From: Bacteroidota bacterium
Lineage (GTDB): Bacteria; Bacteroidota; Bacteroidia; Cytophagales; Cyclobacteriaceae
Assembly: GCA_016866235.1 (NCBI GenBank)
Contig: VGMW01000003.1
Span: 1-64,000 of the forward strand
Direction of reading: 5' to 3'
Length of the DNA stretch: 64,000 bases
This document shows positions 62,764 to 64,000 of the stretch, in pieces; the stretch's first letter is position 1; each line of letters starts with the position of its first letter. The notes under the pieces were generated by a model that had not been told where the DNA came from, did no database searches, and saw only the letters and a program-made list of their open reading frames with translations. The position numbers and the translations under genes are program-made.

Positions 62764-64000
62764 TTAATGATCCTGTTGAATCAACAATTTGGCCCTGACC
62801 ATCGAATTACCCTGCCTCGACAAAAGAAGGTATAATCCTGGACTGAGCAGTCTGACATCCATCAGCCATTCCTTTTTTTCCTGTGACCATTGTCCATTAA
62901 TCTTCATCAGACTTCCGGTAGATGTAACCAGTTGAAGACTTTCAGCCATGTGCTGTCCGGTTCTCCAAACGACCTGACTGGCTGACCTTGCCGGATTTGG
63001 ATAAAGCGCCGAACCAATTTCCTTTTTAATGGACGTTATGGTTCTCATTTTAAGATAATCTGGAATTCCGTAACCATATTGATTGTCCGGATTACCATAC
63101 CGATCCCCTGATTTAATCAACACACCCTTTAAGCCAGCCAAAGATTTATCGGCTCTTGATTGCAAAACCCCTGCGGCTAACCCTGCCACCAATGGCGCTG
63201 AAAAAGAAGTACCACTTCCACTCGCGACAGTGGTTCCTTGGAAAAGGAGAGCGGTACTGCTACCCATAGCCATCAAATCTGGTTTGATTCGTCCATCAAC
63301 TGTTGGTCCGGTTGAACTAAAAGAGGAAATACTCTTTTTGAAATCCACAGAACCGGCTGCAATAACCTCTGGGCTGTCGGCAGGTGCAGTAATATATTTC
63401 CAAGATGAACCTCCTTCATTGCCCGCACTAACCACCACTAAAATTCCTTTGGAGGCTGCCAGCGTCGCAGCACGTGAAATCACGGCGGTCTTTCCATCCA
63501 TTTGCTGGTAGGTATAATTCATCGAAGGATCATCAAACCTGCTGTAACCCAATGAGGTGTTGATGATGTCTGCACCTGCACTGTCCGCACGTTCGGCCGC
63601 AAAAAGCCAATTGTACTCTTCAACCCTGAATTCAGTAGGCACATGTTCCGTCACATACAACAGGTAATTTGCCTCCGGCGCTGCACCGGTAAAGGATTCA
63701 CCAGATTTAGCAGCTAGAATCGAAAGTACATCAGCTCCATGCGAATCGTAACCATAAACATCTTTTCTATTGAAGACAAAATTGTAGCTATCCTTTAATC
63801 TGTTGTTTGAAACAAGGTGATTGAAGCCGGCTGCACTGTTGACTGCCGGAAACCCACTATCCATGATGGCGATGGTAACTCCTTCTCCACGAAGTTGGTC
63901 ACTATGCATCACATCAATTCCCAACATGGACAACTGTACCAGGGTCTCCTGTGTTTTACGCTGATTTTCATTCGACTTAATTCCTTCACTTTGTCCAACC
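62764..64000 (-). CDS. S8 subtilisin-like protease with T9SS C-terminal domain (5' end outside window)
   Basis: The frame is open to the right edge, so the signal peptide and N-terminus are missing. The catalytic triad is present: Asp in VTIAIMDSG, His in YDSHGADVLSIL and Ser in GTSFSAPLVAG. SAGNEGGSS holds the oxyanion Asn. The last ~90 residues (IGSALYPNPARSASQVVW, LLSPGLYLLL) look like a T9SS type A sorting domain. A secreted or cell-surface protease is expected. The amino acid permease downstream may take up its products. Confidence 0.9.
   Translation of the reverse strand, partial: VGQSEGIKSNENQRKTQETLVQLSMLGIDVMHSDQLRGEGVTIAIMDSGFPAVNSAAGFNHLVSNNRLKDSYNFVFNRKDVYGYDSHGADVLSILAAKSGESFTGAAPEANYLLYVTEHVPTEFRVEEYNWLFAAERADSAGADIINTSLGYSRFDDPSMNYTYQQMDGKTAVISRAATLAASKGILVVVSAGNEGGSSWKYITAPADSPEVIAAGSVDFKKSISSFSSTGPTVDGRIKPDLMAMGSSTALLFQGTTVASGSGTSFSAPLVAGLAAGVLQSRADKSLAGLKGVLIKSGDRYGNPDNQYGYGIPDYLKMRTITSIKKEIGSALYPNPARSASQVVWRTGQHMAESLQLVTSTGSLMKINGQWSQEKKEWLMDVRLLSPGLYLLLSRQGNSMVRAKLLIQQDH

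Overview
The window looks like a chromosomal piece of a Bacteroidota bacterium, probably Cytophagales-like, though the exact placement is a guess. The evidence is a set of type IX secretion (T9SS) cargo proteins with type A and type B C-terminal sorting domains, a PorP/SprF plus PD40-OmpA pair, membrane-bound AraC-type regulators, ribosomal protein bTHX, a 287-residue primary sigma factor without an N-terminal extension, and promoters of the TTTG / TAnnTTTG type.

Layout. 1-2.96 kb: a haem-binding HEAT protein (cut by the window edge), a small lipoprotein and a 5'-truncated AraC regulator. At about 2.96 kb this is joined head-to-head to a 5'-truncated OmpA-family gene. 3.9-7.7 kb: a D-threonine-aldolase-like enzyme, a propeller-like lipoprotein and a membrane AraC regulator on the minus strand. 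8-14.9 kb: a T9SS module made of a large thrombospondin-type-3 repeat cargo gene (broken by one frameshift), PorP/SprF and a PD40-OmpA protein, closed by a terminator. 15-16.8 kb: a ceramidase-like hydrolase and a GNAT acetyltransferase. 16.8-23.5 kb: bTHX followed by the complete tryptophan operon trpEGDCFBA, preceded by a leader peptide with three consecutive Trp codons and a full set of attenuator hairpins. 23.5-27.25 kb: S9 peptidase, thioredoxin-like lipoprotein and Gfo/Idh/MocA oxidoreductase (minus strand). 27.29-27.78 kb: an odd CTCTCG/GAGATCGAG low-complexity inverted-repeat array just before rpoD. 28.8-34.4 kb: quinone oxidoreductase, etfBA, bifunctional nuclease, nucleoside transporter and a TMEM220-like protein. 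34.4-38.6 kb: a large secreted glycosidase-like/FGE-like fusion and a Tat-exported oxidoreductase. 38.7-40.4 kb: tRNA-Asp with three upstream tandem tRNA-Asp-derived pseudo-units, and a Fic protein with operator dyads on its promoter. At about 40.717 kb there is a second abrupt junction, between a 3'-truncated cytochrome lipoprotein and a 3'-truncated esterase. 41.2-44.7 kb: ribokinase, exported ADP-ribosylglycohydrolase and sugar permease. 44.7-53.1 kb: CotH-like lipoprotein, a GLUG/Ig-repeat T9SS protein and a T9SS-exported GH13 enzyme. 53.2-60.2 kb: housekeeping genes (accA, an MBL hydrolase, hutU, an acyltransferase, a porin, folC, trmB). 60.2-61.4 kb: an AbiEii-type toxin-antitoxin pair with a probable operator. 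61.4-64 kb: an amino acid permease and a subtilisin-like T9SS protease cut by the window edge.

How it fits together. The genes suggest a heterotrophic degrader that secretes hydrolases and adhesins through T9SS, takes up nucleosides, sugars and amino acids, and makes its own tryptophan under ribosome-mediated attenuation. The strongest regulatory finding is the trp leader. The items that best merit checking as unusual are the tRNA-Asp pseudo-array next to the Fic gene, the low-complexity array upstream of rpoD, and the two gene-truncating junctions at about 2.96 and 40.72 kb, which may be real rearrangements or assembly chimeras. I did not find a convincing wholly new multi-gene system.
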